Shown here: one piece after another, positions 27,547-37,493 of the stretch
How positions within the stretch are numbered: the stretch's first letter is position 1
How the letters are laid out: each line of letters begins with the position of its first letter
Assembly (NCBI RefSeq): GCF_004833285.1
Contig: NZ_STFG01000005.1
Coordinates: 142,535 to 196,029, forward strand
From: Lampropedia puyangensis
GTDB taxonomy: Bacteria; Pseudomonadota; Gammaproteobacteria; Burkholderiales; Burkholderiaceae_C
Length of the DNA stretch: 53,495 nucleotides
Direction of reading: 5' to 3'
Program-made: the position numbers and the translations under genes
The notes under the pieces: generated by a model
The model's input: the letters and a program-made list of their open reading frames with translations, nothing else
What the model was told of the DNA's origin: nothing
The model's database searches: none

Positions 27547-29943
27547 ATGAATGAAGAATCCGACTTGCTTACCCTTTCTGATGCTGCTTCTGAGGGCCAG
27601 CCGCCAGTAGAGCCACCAGTGGCGGCACCTGCCATTGGCGATGACGATGGCTCTTCGTTGGCCGCTTATGCGCAAAGAGCCTATTTAGAGTACGCCTTAT
27701 CAGTGGTCAAGGGCCGTGCTTTGCCTGATGTCGTGGATGGTCAAAAGCCCGTGCAGCGGCGCATTTTGTTCACTATGGATCAAATGGGGCTGGGCTATAG
27801 CGGTAACACTGCCGCAAAGCCTGTGAAAAGTGCTCGGGTAGTGGGTGATGTGCTGGGTAAGTACCACCCGCACGGCGATAGTGCGGCCTACGATGCCATG
27901 GTGCGGATGGCGCAAGATTTCTCACAACGTTACCCGCTTATTGATGGCCAGGGCAACTTTGGCAGCCGTGATGGCGATGGCGCAGCCGCTATGCGTTATA
28001 CCGAAGCTAGGCTAGCCAAAATCACCCGTTTACTGTTGCAGGAAATCGACCAGGGCACCGTCGATTTCGTACCCAATTACGACGGTTCTTTTGAAGAACC
28101 TTACCAGCTGCCTGCACGTTTGCCGTTCACCTTGCTCAATGGCGCCAGCGGTATTGCTGTGGGGATGGCCACGGAGATTCCTAGCCACAATCTGCGTGAA
28201 GTTGCTGATGCGGCCATCGCCTTGGTTAAAACACCCAAGCTCAGCGATGAGGAGTTGCTGGCGTTGATTCCTGGGCCCGATTTCCCCGGCGGAGGTCAAA
28301 TCATCAGCAGCAGCAGTGACATTGCCGCAGCCTACCAAGGTGGCCGTGGCTCACTCAAAGTGCGTGCCCGCTGGGAAACTGAAGAGCTGGCGCGTGGTCA
28401 ATGGCAGTTGGTGGTCACCGAATTGCCGCCCAATGTCAGTGCGCGCAAAATCCTGGAAGAAATTGAAGAGGTCATGAACCCCAAGGTCAAAGCAGGTAAA
28501 AAAGCCTTGACCCAAGAGCAGACCCAACTCAAAGCTACCGTGCAAGCGGTGCTCGACGGGGTTCGTGACGAATCCAACAAAGATGCACCTGCGCGTTTGG
28601 TGATTGAGCCCAAATCGAGTCGCACCGATGCACAAGAACTCATTGGCGCGTTGCTGGCTCATACCAGTTTGGAGACATCTGCATCCATCAACTTGACCAT
28701 GATTGGCATTGATGGACGTCCCATGCAAAAGTCGCTGCGCCAAATGCTTGTCGAGTGGATTGAGTTTCGCCAAACCACCATTACGCGCCGCAGCCAACAT
28801 CGTCTGGACAAAGTGCTCGACCGCATCCATATTCTGGAAGGTCGCCAGCTCATCCTGCTTAATATCGATGAAGTGATTGCCATCATTCGTGCAAGCGATG
28901 AGCCGAAGTTGGCTTTGATGGAGCGCTTCAAACTCAGCGACCGACAGGCTGAAGACATTCTGGAAATTCGCCTGCGTCAGCTGGCGCGTTTGGAGGCGAT
29001 CAAGATTGAGCAGGAACTCTCTGAGTTGCGTGCTGAACAAGCCAAACTCGAGGACATTCTGGCCAATCCCAACAGCCTCAAACGCTTAATGGTCAAGGAG
29101 ATCGAGGCCGATGCCAAAGAATTTTCAGACCCACGCCGCACGCTGATTCAAGAAGAGAAACGGGCTGTGGCTGAGGTGAAGGTGCTTGATGAGCCGGTTA
29201 CGGTGGTCATCTCTGAGAAAGGCTGGGTGCGTGCCCGCACAGGGCATGGGCATGATCCACAAGGCTTTAATTTCAAGGCCGGGGATGGGCTGTACAGCAC
29301 CTTTGAATGCCGCACTGTCGATACTTTGCTGGCCTTTGGCAGCAATGGCCGCGTCTATTCAGTGGCTGTTGCCAGCTTGCCCGGCGCGCGTGGCGATGGG
29401 CAACCACTGACCACCTTGATTGAGCTGGAAAAAGGCACCGATCTTGTGCATTATTTTGCTGGCCCCGTGGATGCCCAACTGCTGCTGGCCAGCTCTGGTG
29501 GCTATGGCTTTATTGCGCAATTGAGCAGCATGATCTCCCGGCAAAAGGCAGGCAAGGCATTCATCAGTTTAGGCGAGGGCGAGACCGTGTGCGCACCTTC
29601 ACACATCGCCGGCAGTACCGCTTCACAGGAGCTGCTTGCCGCTACCCATGTATGTGCCGTATCCAATGCGGGGCGTATCTTGACCTTTGCCATCACAGAG
29701 ATGAAAACCATGACCAATGGTGGTCGTGGCTTACTCCTGCTCGACCTTGAAGACAAAGATGCATTGGCTGGCGCAGCCGCTTACATACGCAGTGTGTGCA
29801 TTGCTGGTGTCGGCCGCGGGGGCAAAGAGCGTGATGAAACGCTAGAGATTCGCAGCCTAAACAACGCCATGGGTAAACGGGCACAAAAGGGCAAGAAGGG
29901 TGATTTTGGCTTCAAGCCCAATGCGGTAATGCGGATGCTTTGA
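27547..29943 (+). CDS. parC: DNA topoisomerase IV subunit A
   Basis: This 798-residue type IIA topoisomerase subunit decatenates daughter chromosomes with ParE. The breakage-reunion domain holds the catalytic Tyr in [10 protein letters not shown] (about residue 140) and the quinolone-region sequence [14 protein letters not shown], where the key Ser is present and the acidic position is Asp. A coiled-coil arm (about 440-500) and a C-terminal beta-pinwheel follow. The length is normal for betaproteobacterial ParC. parE, often linked, is not adjacent. A strong bidirectional terminator follows. Confidence 0.97.
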   Translation: MNEESDLLTLSDAASEGQPPVEPPVAAPAIGDDDGSSLAAYAQRAYLEYALSVVKGRALPDVVDGQKPVQRRILFTMDQMGLGYSGNTAAKPVKSARVVGDVLGKYHPHGDSAAYDAMVRMAQDFSQRYPLIDGQGNFGSRDGDGAAAMRYTEARLAKITRLLLQEIDQGTVDFVPNYDGSFEEPYQLPARLPFTLLNGASGIAVGMATEIPSHNLREVADAAIALVKTPKLSDEELLALIPGPDFPGGGQIISSSSDIAAAYQGGRGSLKVRARWETEELARGQWQLVVTELPPNVSARKILEEIEEVMNPKVKAGKKALTQEQTQLKATVQAVLDGVRDESNKDAPARLVIEPKSSRTDAQELIGALLAHTSLETSASINLTMIGIDGRPMQKSLRQMLVEWIEFRQTTITRRSQHRLDKVLDRIHILEGRQLILLNIDEVIAIIRASDEPKLALMERFKLSDRQAEDILEIRLRQLARLEAIKIEQELSELRAEQAKLEDILANPNSLKRLMVKEIEADAKEFSDPRRTLIQEEKRAVAEVKVLDEPVTVVISEKGWVRARTGHGHDPQGFNFKAGDGLYSTFECRTVDTLLAFGSNGRVYSVAVASLPGARGDGQPLTTLIELEKGTDLVHYFAGPVDAQLLLASSGGYGFIAQLSSMISRQKAGKAFISLGEGETVCAPSHIAGSTASQELLAATHVCAVSNAGRILTFAITEMKTMTNGGRGLLLLDLEDKDALAGAAAYIRSVCIAGVGRGGKERDETLEIRSLNNAMGKRAQKGKKGDFGFKPNAVMRML

Positions 29944-29992
29944 TACACAGCCAATACCCTGTTGATGGCGTTGTCTCGTTTGAGGCAATCAC

Positions 29993-30033
29993 AAAAAAAA
30001 CCACTGACTCTAATTGGAGTCAGTGGTTTTTTT
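29993..30033. terminator. Bidirectional terminator between parC and the beta-propeller gene
   Basis: CCACTGACTC (30001-30010) pairs perfectly with GAGTCAGTGG (30017-30026). A run of eight A residues lies to its left (29993-30000) and seven T to its right (30027-30033), so it terminates both convergent transcripts. Confidence 0.96.
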
Positions 30034-30049
30034 ATGATGTGAAGATTGC

Positions 30050-31216
30050 TCACCAAGCAATACGGGCGACACTTTCTTTCGTGTCTTTAGGGTCTTTCTC
30101 CCCATTTTTGATGGACACAAACAGTACATTTTCCTGTGCGTCTTGTGCCAACGTATTTGGGTGTGTTGGCACGGCAATAGTGTCTAGCTTGGTGTAGCTG
30201 TTGCTGTCAAACACAGTGATGGTGCCTGCGCCGCGATTGGTCACGTAGAGGCGTTGGCGTGCGCTGTCAAGCCACAACTGCAACGGTTCCGCATCAGTTG
30301 GAATACTGGCCAATGCTTTGCCGCTGTCAGCATCTAACACAACAACACGGTGACCAAGGCCATTGGCTTTGAATTCAGGCACAACCTTTGCGAGATAGTT
30401 ATTGAGCGTTTCAGAGCCTTGATCGGTCACGAACAGGCGGTTGGTTGCAACGTCGAGCACCATGTTCATGGGTTGTTCTAAATCTGTTTTGACGCGTTTA
30501 TCAATCGTCAGCGTACGGGTGTTGATGGTCAACACTTCGCCAAGCAAATTACTGACGAATAAGCGCTCGCCTGCAGCATCAAGCAAAATACCAGGGGCTT
30601 TTGCTTGGCCTAAGCCTTCAATTTTTTTCTCCACTTTCAGTGTTTGCGTATTGATGGCATATAGAACACTGCCGGCGTCAAAACCATGCGCGGCAATGTA
30701 GACACGTTGTTTGGCAGGATCTACCACCAACTGGCGCAAATCCCGTGCGTAGCGGGCTTTGCCATCTGCCCCCGTGGTTTTTTCTTCCAACTGAATCACG
30801 GCCAGCTCACGTTGGCTTTGAATATCCACGACAGTCAAAGAGGTGTCGACAGTATTGCCGACATACAAGCGACCTGCCGCTTCATCAATAGCCAAGCCAA
30901 AAGCTTTACGCTGGAGCGGAATTTCAGCCTCAATAGCCAGAGTGTGAGGATTCAGGCGCAAGACCTTGGGTGTATCGGCTTGTTCGCCCCAGCCGCCTGA
31001 CGATGTGACAAATACGGCTTGGTATTTTGGCGAGTAGACCAACTCGTACAAGCCTTTGGCAATGGCCTTGCGTTGGACGCTCTCAGCGTTAACCGGCTGA
31101 TAGATGGCAGAAGCTGTACCTGATTGGAGCGTATCTGAATTGGCGCATCCCGCTAATGTAGCCAGCGCAGCGATGGACAGAGCCATTGCGCCCCAATACG
31201 GTTGAATTCGTTTCAT
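30050..31216 (-). CDS. YncE-like beta-propeller lipoprotein
   Basis: This 388-residue protein has a lipoprotein signal peptide ending in LAGC (mature Cys then ANSDT), followed by YVTN/YncE-type beta-propeller repeats. Repeating elements include RLYVGNTVDTSLTVVD, RVYIAAHGFD, RLFVSNLLGEVLTIN, RLFVTDQGSE and RLYVTNRGAGTITVFD. E. coli YncE is a periplasmic DNA-binding propeller reported to respond to iron limitation. Here the gene lies after an iron-uptake cluster on the same strand, 149 bases past DUF3325, which fits an iron role, but function is inferred only. Unlike E. coli YncE, it should be membrane-anchored by lipid. Confidence 0.85.
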   Translation of the reverse strand: MKRIQPYWGAMALSIAALATLAGCANSDTLQSGTASAIYQPVNAESVQRKAIAKGLYELVYSPKYQAVFVTSSGGWGEQADTPKVLRLNPHTLAIEAEIPLQRKAFGLAIDEAAGRLYVGNTVDTSLTVVDIQSQRELAVIQLEEKTTGADGKARYARDLRQLVVDPAKQRVYIAAHGFDAGSVLYAINTQTLKVEKKIEGLGQAKAPGILLDAAGERLFVSNLLGEVLTINTRTLTIDKRVKTDLEQPMNMVLDVATNRLFVTDQGSETLNNYLAKVVPEFKANGLGHRVVVLDADSGKALASIPTDAEPLQLWLDSARQRLYVTNRGAGTITVFDSNSYTKLDTIAVPTHPNTLAQDAQENVLFVSIKNGEKDPKDTKESVARIAW

Positions 31217-31365
31217 AGAAGTGCCTTTCGATAGTGCAGTGAAGAATGTGGTTTCAAAATGGGGCTGAATTCGCTTTAGCTAAGAAATTGATAAAGGCGT
31301 TAATCCATCACCCAGGTTCCGTGACGTTGGCTAAGCAGTGCGGACGCTTAGTTCGCGCACTCAAT

Positions 31366-31680
31366 TCAAACGCTCTTGGTGGCTCTGGCTTTAATTGCTG
31401 AGTGCGCGCGCCTGCGCGCAAGCGCAACCAAAACCGATAAAACGACTGCCGCAGCTGCATTGAGGTGTCCAAACCAGGCAACCATGGCCAGTGATGGTCT
31501 GGATGCCACCCCTACAGCGATAAGTGACCCCACCAGAGCCAGCCAGCCAGCACTGCGCAAGACGAGGTTGCTGCGTGCCGAAAGTTCGCGGCCATACCAA
31601 TCACTTTGGTACTTGTCCATAGACATCGCCAGCGCTGCCATGGAGATCAGGCATAAAGCATGCATTCCGATATGGTTCAT
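31366..31680 (-). CDS. DUF3325-family small membrane protein
   Basis: This 104-residue protein has about three membrane helices: LCLISMAALAMSM, LVLRSAGWLALVGSLIAVGVA and LNAAAAVVLSVLVALA. It ends in a basic tail. Its start overlaps the end of the PepSY gene by 4 bases (ATGA), so it is translationally coupled. DUF3325 genes are typically found beside PepSY and DUF3649 genes at TonB-dependent siderophore receptor loci; no biochemical role is established. Confidence 0.8.
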   Translation of the reverse strand: MNHIGMHALCLISMAALAMSMDKYQSDWYGRELSARSNLVLRSAGWLALVGSLIAVGVASRPSLAMVAWFGHLNAAAAVVLSVLVALARRRAHSAIKARATKSV

Positions 31681-33440
31681 AGTGCTTGATCGTGAGAGGA
31701 GTGGGCCACAGGAGTGGCTGCGGTTGCCGCATCTGTTGCTGAGGCAACTGAAGGTGCGGCTTTATGGCTTGCATGGCTGGCAGAGGGCTTTGCTTTTTTA
31801 GGCGTAGCCGATTTAGGAACATAGCGCTGCACGCGCCACCACAGCATGGCATGCAGAGCCGCCAGTGCCAACAAGGTCAAGTCCAGGCCGGCAAAGACCC
31901 AATCTCCAGCAAATAAACTCGTCACCAATCCGCGTTCAGTGGTGAGGGCATTGACGATGGGAAGCCCGGCCAGCATCACCACCGCCAATCCGAGCGATTC
32001 CAGCCACGCTTTTTTGACTGGCCTCACAAAACACCAAAGTGCCACGACTGCCCAGACGATGAACATCACATCCACCTCCCATGTTGCGCGGGTTTTCAGT
32101 TCGACCGGCAATAGACGGTTGGCCCAAAGCATGGTAGCCATACCGCATGACAGGCCGGCAATGGTGCCAATATTCAAACGCTCGACCAATCGAAAGCCAA
32201 AGTAAGGCTTGCTGGGGTCAGGCAACCGGGCCCGTCGCTTGACCGTCCACAGAACCAAGCCTGTGCCAACCATGGCTGTTCCAGCCAGACTCGAGAGGAA
32301 GTACAGCCAGCGGGTTGCCACATCACCAAAACGGCCCAAGTGCAGTGCATACAGCACGCCTCTGGTTTCTGCGGCTGCACCAACCCCATTTTGCTGCGCC
32401 AGCAAATGGCCCGTTACGCCATCGAATTGCAGCCAATGGGGACTGATGTTGGGCCGCTGGATGTCGCTGCGCAGAACGTAAACGCGGGCGTTGGCATCAC
32501 CTGGGTTATCGATCGAGACCCGGCTGACCGAATCCGGCCCCCACATTGCTTCTCCTTGCGCGATCATGGTTTGTAAAGAAACCATTGGTGCCGCTTGGCC
32601 TGCGGCAGGTTGTGGATCATTAAAGAGATACATTTTGGAGTTCAGCGCCTGCCGCTCTTCTGCATTGCGAAAGGCTGCATCGCTGCCCCAAGGCATGTAC
32701 ATCAGCATCAACGTCACCAAGCCTGTGTACGTGATCATGGCGTGAAAGGGTAAGCCAAATACCGAAAGCAGGTTATGGGCATCCCACCACGAACGTTGGC
32801 CCTTGCCCCAGCGGAAGGTAAAGAAATCTATGAAGATTTTTTTATGAATGATCACTCCAGTAATGATGGCCACCAACATGAACATGCCAGCCAAGCCTGC
32901 CAGCCAGCGTCCCCACATCACGGGCATGTAGTGCAATTGGAAATGAAAACGATAGAAAAAATCGCCTCCACGCGTAGCCCTGGCGTGGCGCTCCAATTGC
33001 TCGCCTGTTTGAGGGTCGAAATCTCCTGAGTTGAAACCGCGTCTGCCGCCTTCTGGCGTGCGCCAATAGGCACTGGCGATGGGATGGCGCTGCGTTGGTA
33101 GCGAGATTGACCATTGCGTGGCCGTTGGTGCTTGCTGCGCCAAAGTTTGGGCGACCCGATCGGCCACCCCGCTGTAATTGGCTGTTGGAGTAAAAGGCAG
33201 CTCAGGCCGCATCCATTGGCTGATTTCCTCTTTGAAGAAACTGACTGTGCCTGTGAGGAACATGGCATACAGAAGCCAGCCCGCGAGTAAACCCAGCCAA
33301 GTGTGCAGCGGCGTCATCGACTGGCGAAACCCCGCTTTGGCTGCTGGCTTGGCTGCTTTTTTCGGCTTGTCTGGTGCTGGAGGCTGATCGTTGTTGGCAG
33401 CTTGTTCGGGGTGCTTATTTGTTGTGGAGAGGGCCATCAT
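31677..33440 (-). CDS. PepSY-domain inner-membrane protein, siderophore-reductase type
   Basis: This 587-residue inner-membrane protein belongs to the PepSY-associated transmembrane family. A first helix at about 50-75 (LHTWLGLLAGWLLYAMFLTGTVSFFKEEI) is followed by a periplasmic PepSY-containing domain, further helices (FMLVAIITGVIIHKKIF, FLSSLAGTAMVGTGLVLW) and three more near the C-terminus, then a Lys/Ala/Ser-rich tail. His residues in or near the helices (HTWLG, HNLLSVFGLPFHAMITYTG) suggest haem binding. Relatives such as FoxB and FpvG are implicated in releasing iron from siderophores in the periplasm by reduction. The start ATGATG at 33440 overlaps the DUF3649 stop; upstream open frame is not coding. 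It is coupled to DUF3649 above and DUF3325 below. Confidence 0.88.
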   Translation of the reverse strand: MMALSTTNKHPEQAANNDQPPAPDKPKKAAKPAAKAGFRQSMTPLHTWLGLLAGWLLYAMFLTGTVSFFKEEISQWMRPELPFTPTANYSGVADRVAQTLAQQAPTATQWSISLPTQRHPIASAYWRTPEGGRRGFNSGDFDPQTGEQLERHARATRGGDFFYRFHFQLHYMPVMWGRWLAGLAGMFMLVAIITGVIIHKKIFIDFFTFRWGKGQRSWWDAHNLLSVFGLPFHAMITYTGLVTLMLMYMPWGSDAAFRNAEERQALNSKMYLFNDPQPAAGQAAPMVSLQTMIAQGEAMWGPDSVSRVSIDNPGDANARVYVLRSDIQRPNISPHWLQFDGVTGHLLAQQNGVGAAAETRGVLYALHLGRFGDVATRWLYFLSSLAGTAMVGTGLVLWTVKRRARLPDPSKPYFGFRLVERLNIGTIAGLSCGMATMLWANRLLPVELKTRATWEVDVMFIVWAVVALWCFVRPVKKAWLESLGLAVVMLAGLPIVNALTTERGLVTSLFAGDWVFAGLDLTLLALAALHAMLWWRVQRYVPKSATPKKAKPSASHASHKAAPSVASATDAATAATPVAHSSHDQAL

Positions 33441-33766
33441 GCACTCCACACCACAACAGCAAAAGGCAGCAGTGCCAGCGCGGCGCATCCAAGACCCCAC
33501 CATGCTTTGCTGGCACTGCTTGCGGCAAACACCCATAAAACAGCCATAGACCACACCAAAAAACTGCCCAGCATTCCCCATAACACGTTGCCAGCTGTTT
33601 CGCCTGGCAAGGCCACTAGCGCAACACTAAAGAGCGCGCCAAGTGCATATCCCCCAAAGGCTGCCGCCGCAATGCGCGAGAGCAATGGGCCTTGGCGCAG
33701 CACTGCAGCCACTGGGGCTAGGGGGCCTGGAGTTGATGAGGAAGGGGAGTCGTTTGGTGTAGACAT
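33437..33766 (-). CDS. DUF3649-family small membrane protein
   Basis: This 109-residue protein has a polar, Ser/Pro-rich N-terminus and three to four hydrophobic helices (IAAAAFGGYALGALFSVALVAL, WGMLGSFLVWSMAVLWVFAA, WWGLGCAALALLPFAVVVW). It lies 7 bases after the receptor gene and overlaps the PepSY gene, so it is part of the same operon. The family is known mainly from its linkage to siderophore receptors; the function is unknown. Confidence 0.8.
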   Translation of the reverse strand: MSTPNDSPSSSTPGPLAPVAAVLRQGPLLSRIAAAAFGGYALGALFSVALVALPGETAGNVLWGMLGSFLVWSMAVLWVFAASSASKAWWGLGCAALALLPFAVVVWSA

Positions 33767-33773
33767 GGTTGCT

Positions 33774-36290
33774 TTAAAAACGTGCGTTGAGCGACAGTTG
33801 CCAACTGCGCGAATCGCCGTAGTAGTTGTTAATTCCTGAGCCCACTTGCATGTAGTAGACCTTGTCGAACAGGTTGTTGACGTTCAATTGCATTGACCAA
33901 TCCTTATTGAAGGCGTATTTGGCCATTGCGCTGTATAGGGCCAAGCCGCCTTGGCGGTAGGTCACGCCGCGCGTGGTGGCGTACTTGTCGCTTTGTGCTT
34001 GCACGCCGCCACCAAGCGTCAGACCACTAAGGGCGCCATCAAAGCGATAGCTGCTGTACAGACGCAGAATGTGCTTGGGATCGAGTGAGCGCAGTGGCTT
34101 ACCCACGTTGCTGGCAGTGCTGTCACGCAGGTATTTCGTGCTGGTGTTGGTATAGCTGCCTGAGAGGTTCCAGCGAGGTGTGATCTGACCTTGCAGCTCA
34201 GCTTCCCAGCCTTGGCTGCGGGTCTTTCCACCTGCCATCTTGCAATATCCCGTTGTATAGCTGGGCAAGCACGGATCAGGCGTAGCCGTGTCATCCACAG
34301 CCTTACCTATGTTGTTGATGCGAAATACTGATAGAGACGCCTGCAGGCGTCCATCCATCAAATCTCCCTTGATGCCGGTTTCATAGTTTTCACCGCGTAC
34401 TGGCGCAATGATGTTGCCTGCCGCATTGAACGCTTGCTGGGGTTTGAAAATTTCGGTATAGGCCGCATACAGGCTCCAGTCTTGGGAGACGTCATACACC
34501 AGCCCCAAGTATGGTGTGACTTCACGATTGACGGCGTAATTTCTCGATGGTGTGGCAGGAACTTGGTAGTTCCACCAGCTTACGCGGGCTCCGACAATGG
34601 CTGTGAGCGGGTCCGTCAACGACAGGCGTGCGGTGGCAAAAGCACCGCGTTGGCGCGTATAACTTGGGGCATAACGTGTGGGCTCTCCACTGATCACAGG
34701 CATCGGAATGTCGTTGTACGGATCCAGTGTACGGATATCGTCCACATCGACGGTGATCTGACTGCTCCAGCCATAGCCAAAACCGTTGTCGCGCACGCGC
34801 TGCAAATCAGTGCCGAGCACCAGCTCATGCTTGCGACCAGCCAGTTCAAATGGGCCGTTGGCCGTAAAACCTAGATTGCCTTGAGTCACAGCCATGCCGC
34901 CATATACAGAGGCGGTCATCTCGCCTGCGTAAGGATTGCTGGGGTTAGGCGTGAAATAGCTTTGACGATAGGATTTCAAACCGGTTTGCGACCAAGAACC
35001 CATTAATTTCAAGTCCCAACCATTGCGCAGTGCGTGTTTGAGATCAAAAAAAGTTTCATGCTTATCGCGGTCAGCTTGGCTCCAAGATGCACCAATGTAT
35101 GTTTGCCGTGGCAACCCCAGTTGTGAGCCATCCGGATGGGTTGGCAAGCTACCTAACGCCCCCGTGGCATTCATCCGTGAATATTGCCAGCCAGCAGTCA
35201 ATTCAGTCTCAGGGGCCAAGTCCGCTTGCAACACGCCATACAGAACGCGGCGGTTGTCATGGCGAACCGTTTGCATCAGGTTTTTGTTTTCGCCCGCAGC
35301 CACAAAGCGGCCGCGCACTGTGCCTGCTGCGTTGAGTGGCCCAGAAATGTCGAATTCGCCACGGCGTTTGTCGCGCGATCCGACGATCGCAGCTACTTGC
35401 GACTGGAATGCATGGGTTGGCATTTTGCGCACCACGTTCACCGTCGCCGAAGGATTGCCCGCACCCCGCATAAGGCCGTTGGCACCTCGAATGACTTCAA
35501 CGCGATCCAATACGGCGGTATCGGTTTGGATGCCGCTGATACCGGCCTGATAGTCGCTTAGTCCATCAACCTGCATGGAGTCGATCTGATGCCCGCGTGC
35601 GTAAAAGCTGATGCGCTCACTATCTACGTAGTTGATCGTCACGCCTGGTGCCGCAGTGGTTAGCACATCCTGCAAATTGGTCATGGCTTGTTCTTCCATT
35701 TGCTGGCGAGAAACTACCGTCACCGGTTGCGGTGTATGGCGCAAATCCTGTGTTCCCTTGAAGGCGGTGATGGCCGTGCCACCATACGCACCAGAGTTTT
35801 CTGTGCGAGGGCTCGCTTGTGCCGAGACCACTACTTCAGGCAAGGTATTGCCCATCGCTGAAGCATTACTGCGCGGTGCAGGTATCCCTTGCAGTACATA
35901 AATTCCATTGACTTGCTGCACCACTTCCAGCGCAGTGCCTTGCAGCAGTTGTGCAAAGCCAGACGCCACACTGTGTGGCCCCTGTACACCAGCACTGTGC
36001 AAGCCTTGTGTCAATTGCGCATCGGCAGATAACTGCACACCTGCTTGCGCTGCAAAACGTGGAAGCACCTGTGCCAAAGGACCAGCTTCAATCGCGAAGT
36101 GCTGCATGCCTTCTGCGGCTGGCGCTGGCGCGACAACTTGCGCTGTACTGATGACCGGATTGGTCAATGCAAGCGCAGCGGCACATGCACTGGCCAAATG
36201 GCTCATGCGTAGTTTGGGCAACCAAGTTGGGCTTTGCATTGGGCAGTCAACGAGGCCGATTAAGCGCTTCTGTACGCCTGGCGTGGTCAT
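33774..36290 (-). CDS. TonB-dependent siderophore receptor with signalling domain
   Basis: This 838-residue outer-membrane transporter is of the FpvA/FecA class. A signal peptide (HLASACAAALALTNPVISTAQ) is followed by an STN signalling domain (about residues 60-135: FAIEAGPLAQVLPRFAAQAGVQLS, GIYVLQG), a plug domain (TVVSRQQMEEQAMTNLQDVL) and a 22-strand barrel ending in the terminal Phe of LSLNARF, the usual outer-membrane assembly signal. The STN domain and the adjacent fecR and fecI genes indicate cell-surface signalling. ATG 36290 is preceded by AGGA at good spacing; upstream ATG codons lack one. The ligand is unknown, with a ferric siderophore likely. Confidence 0.95.
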   Translation of the reverse strand: MTTPGVQKRLIGLVDCPMQSPTWLPKLRMSHLASACAAALALTNPVISTAQVVAPAPAAEGMQHFAIEAGPLAQVLPRFAAQAGVQLSADAQLTQGLHSAGVQGPHSVASGFAQLLQGTALEVVQQVNGIYVLQGIPAPRSNASAMGNTLPEVVVSAQASPRTENSGAYGGTAITAFKGTQDLRHTPQPVTVVSRQQMEEQAMTNLQDVLTTAAPGVTINYVDSERISFYARGHQIDSMQVDGLSDYQAGISGIQTDTAVLDRVEVIRGANGLMRGAGNPSATVNVVRKMPTHAFQSQVAAIVGSRDKRRGEFDISGPLNAAGTVRGRFVAAGENKNLMQTVRHDNRRVLYGVLQADLAPETELTAGWQYSRMNATGALGSLPTHPDGSQLGLPRQTYIGASWSQADRDKHETFFDLKHALRNGWDLKLMGSWSQTGLKSYRQSYFTPNPSNPYAGEMTASVYGGMAVTQGNLGFTANGPFELAGRKHELVLGTDLQRVRDNGFGYGWSSQITVDVDDIRTLDPYNDIPMPVISGEPTRYAPSYTRQRGAFATARLSLTDPLTAIVGARVSWWNYQVPATPSRNYAVNREVTPYLGLVYDVSQDWSLYAAYTEIFKPQQAFNAAGNIIAPVRGENYETGIKGDLMDGRLQASLSVFRINNIGKAVDDTATPDPCLPSYTTGYCKMAGGKTRSQGWEAELQGQITPRWNLSGSYTNTSTKYLRDSTASNVGKPLRSLDPKHILRLYSSYRFDGALSGLTLGGGVQAQSDKYATTRGVTYRQGGLALYSAMAKYAFNKDWSMQLNVNNLFDKVYYMQVGSGINNYYGDSRSWQLSLNARF

Positions 36291-36338
36291 GCGATAGTCC
36301 TTTCTGAGGTGGTATGGGCAACGGTTTGCATTCAAAGC

Positions 36339-36360
36339 AGCCACCACAATCGCGGTGGCT
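36339..36360. repeat. Hairpin in the fecR-receptor intergenic region
   Basis: AGCCACC (36339-36345) and GGTGGCT (36354-36360) pair across an 8-base loop, 49 bases before the receptor start. It lacks a T run on the minus strand. It would lie in the receptor mRNA leader or at the 3' end of the fecIR message. Confidence 0.6.
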
Positions 36361-36450
36361 TCTCTTTCATGCCACTTGGCACAGGGCTAAGAGGAACCTG
36401 TACCCCTCAGAAAGTTGTCAGTAAATGTAGGCGCGGAGTATGTTGGCATC

Positions 36451-37458
36451 TCAACGTGCTCCTACACGAATCCACCATGGCGTCACACGCATCACTTTGA
36501 TGGGCAAAGCCTCTGCCAGCGAGTCGAGTACCGCATCAGTATCATCGAGGCGGTAGACCCCAATCAAATGCAAATTCGCCACCTCTGGGGCGCAGTCAAT
36601 TCGGCCTCGCCGGTGGCGCGCAAGTTCGCGCAAAAATGCATCGAGCTGAATGTCTTGTGCAAGCAGTACGCCGCTGCGCCAGAGTTGCCTTTCAGGCGTT
36701 GCTGCTTGCTGCGCCTGAATACCGGCGGCGGAGAACCGCACGCGCTCACCTACTGCAATCGTGTGCGCTTTCAAGCCAGTTTGCGTGGCAAAGGGCAGGG
36801 GTTCTATTCGCACAGCGCCTTCATATACGCTCACATCGACTGCATCCGCATCAAGCCAGACACTGAATTGCGTGCCCAGTGCGCGCAAGCGAGCCAATGG
36901 GGTTTCGACCAATAAATCTCTCGCTGGAATAGTTGCATCCTTGCCGCTTTGCAGCCACAGCTCGCCTTCCAGCAAGGCAATTGAACGCTCATGCGCGTTG
37001 TAGTTCACTTGAGCAGTGCTCGCACTGTTGAGCCACAGTGCGCTGCCATCAGCCAATGTAAAGCCCGCACGCTCCCCAGTTGCCGTACGGTGGCTGCCCC
37101 GGGGGTAAATCGCCCAAGGGCTATAGTGCAGGGCAGACCAGCTCCCCAAACCCAACGCGGCCATGATGGTTAAAGCAGTAAGGCTGCGGCGCTTGTGTAA
37201 GCGTTGTTGGCCAACGCGGTCCAATATACGCCCCACGTGCTCACGTTCGGGTTCATGCAAACCTTGCAAGTGACCGATGCGTGCGCCTATCTGTTCAACC
37301 CGTGCCCAAGCTTGGCGATGTGCAATATCGGCATCCAACCAGGTTTGCCATTGCACTCGGGCTTGACTAGGGGCGCAGTCATCCCCCAAGAGCGCGAACC
37401 AATGGGCAGCTTCGCTCAAGACTTTGGCATTCAGTGGAGCAGGGCGGTTGAGGTCCAT
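36451..37458 (-). CDS. fecR: FecR-family anti-sigma/sensor protein
   Basis: This 335-residue single-pass inner-membrane protein relays the receptor signal to the sigma factor. The N-terminal cytoplasmic DUF4880 part (EAAHWFALLGDD ... WQTWLDADIAHRQAWARVE) binds the sigma factor. One helix lies at about 105-125 (ALTIMAALGLGSWSALHYS). The periplasmic FecR domain has GERAGFTLADGSALWLNSASTAQV and a C-terminal STN-contacting region. The frame is open from 37530, overlapping fecI, but ATG 37458 gives a normal N-terminus; its ribosome binding site is weak. It lies 35 bases after fecI. Confidence 0.92.
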   Translation of the reverse strand: MDLNRPAPLNAKVLSEAAHWFALLGDDCAPSQARVQWQTWLDADIAHRQAWARVEQIGARIGHLQGLHEPEREHVGRILDRVGQQRLHKRRSLTALTIMAALGLGSWSALHYSPWAIYPRGSHRTATGERAGFTLADGSALWLNSASTAQVNYNAHERSIALLEGELWLQSGKDATIPARDLLVETPLARLRALGTQFSVWLDADAVDVSVYEGAVRIEPLPFATQTGLKAHTIAVGERVRFSAAGIQAQQAATPERQLWRSGVLLAQDIQLDAFLRELARHRRGRIDCAPEVANLHLIGVYRLDDTDAVLDSLAEALPIKVMRVTPWWIRVGAR

Positions 37459-37493
37459 TGCAGCGGTATATGCAATACAAATATCGAGCTGGC

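Noticed and set aside
28351-29040. A 229-codon frame antisense to parC
   Set aside because: parC is complete and conserved through this region; no family resemblance in the antisense product.
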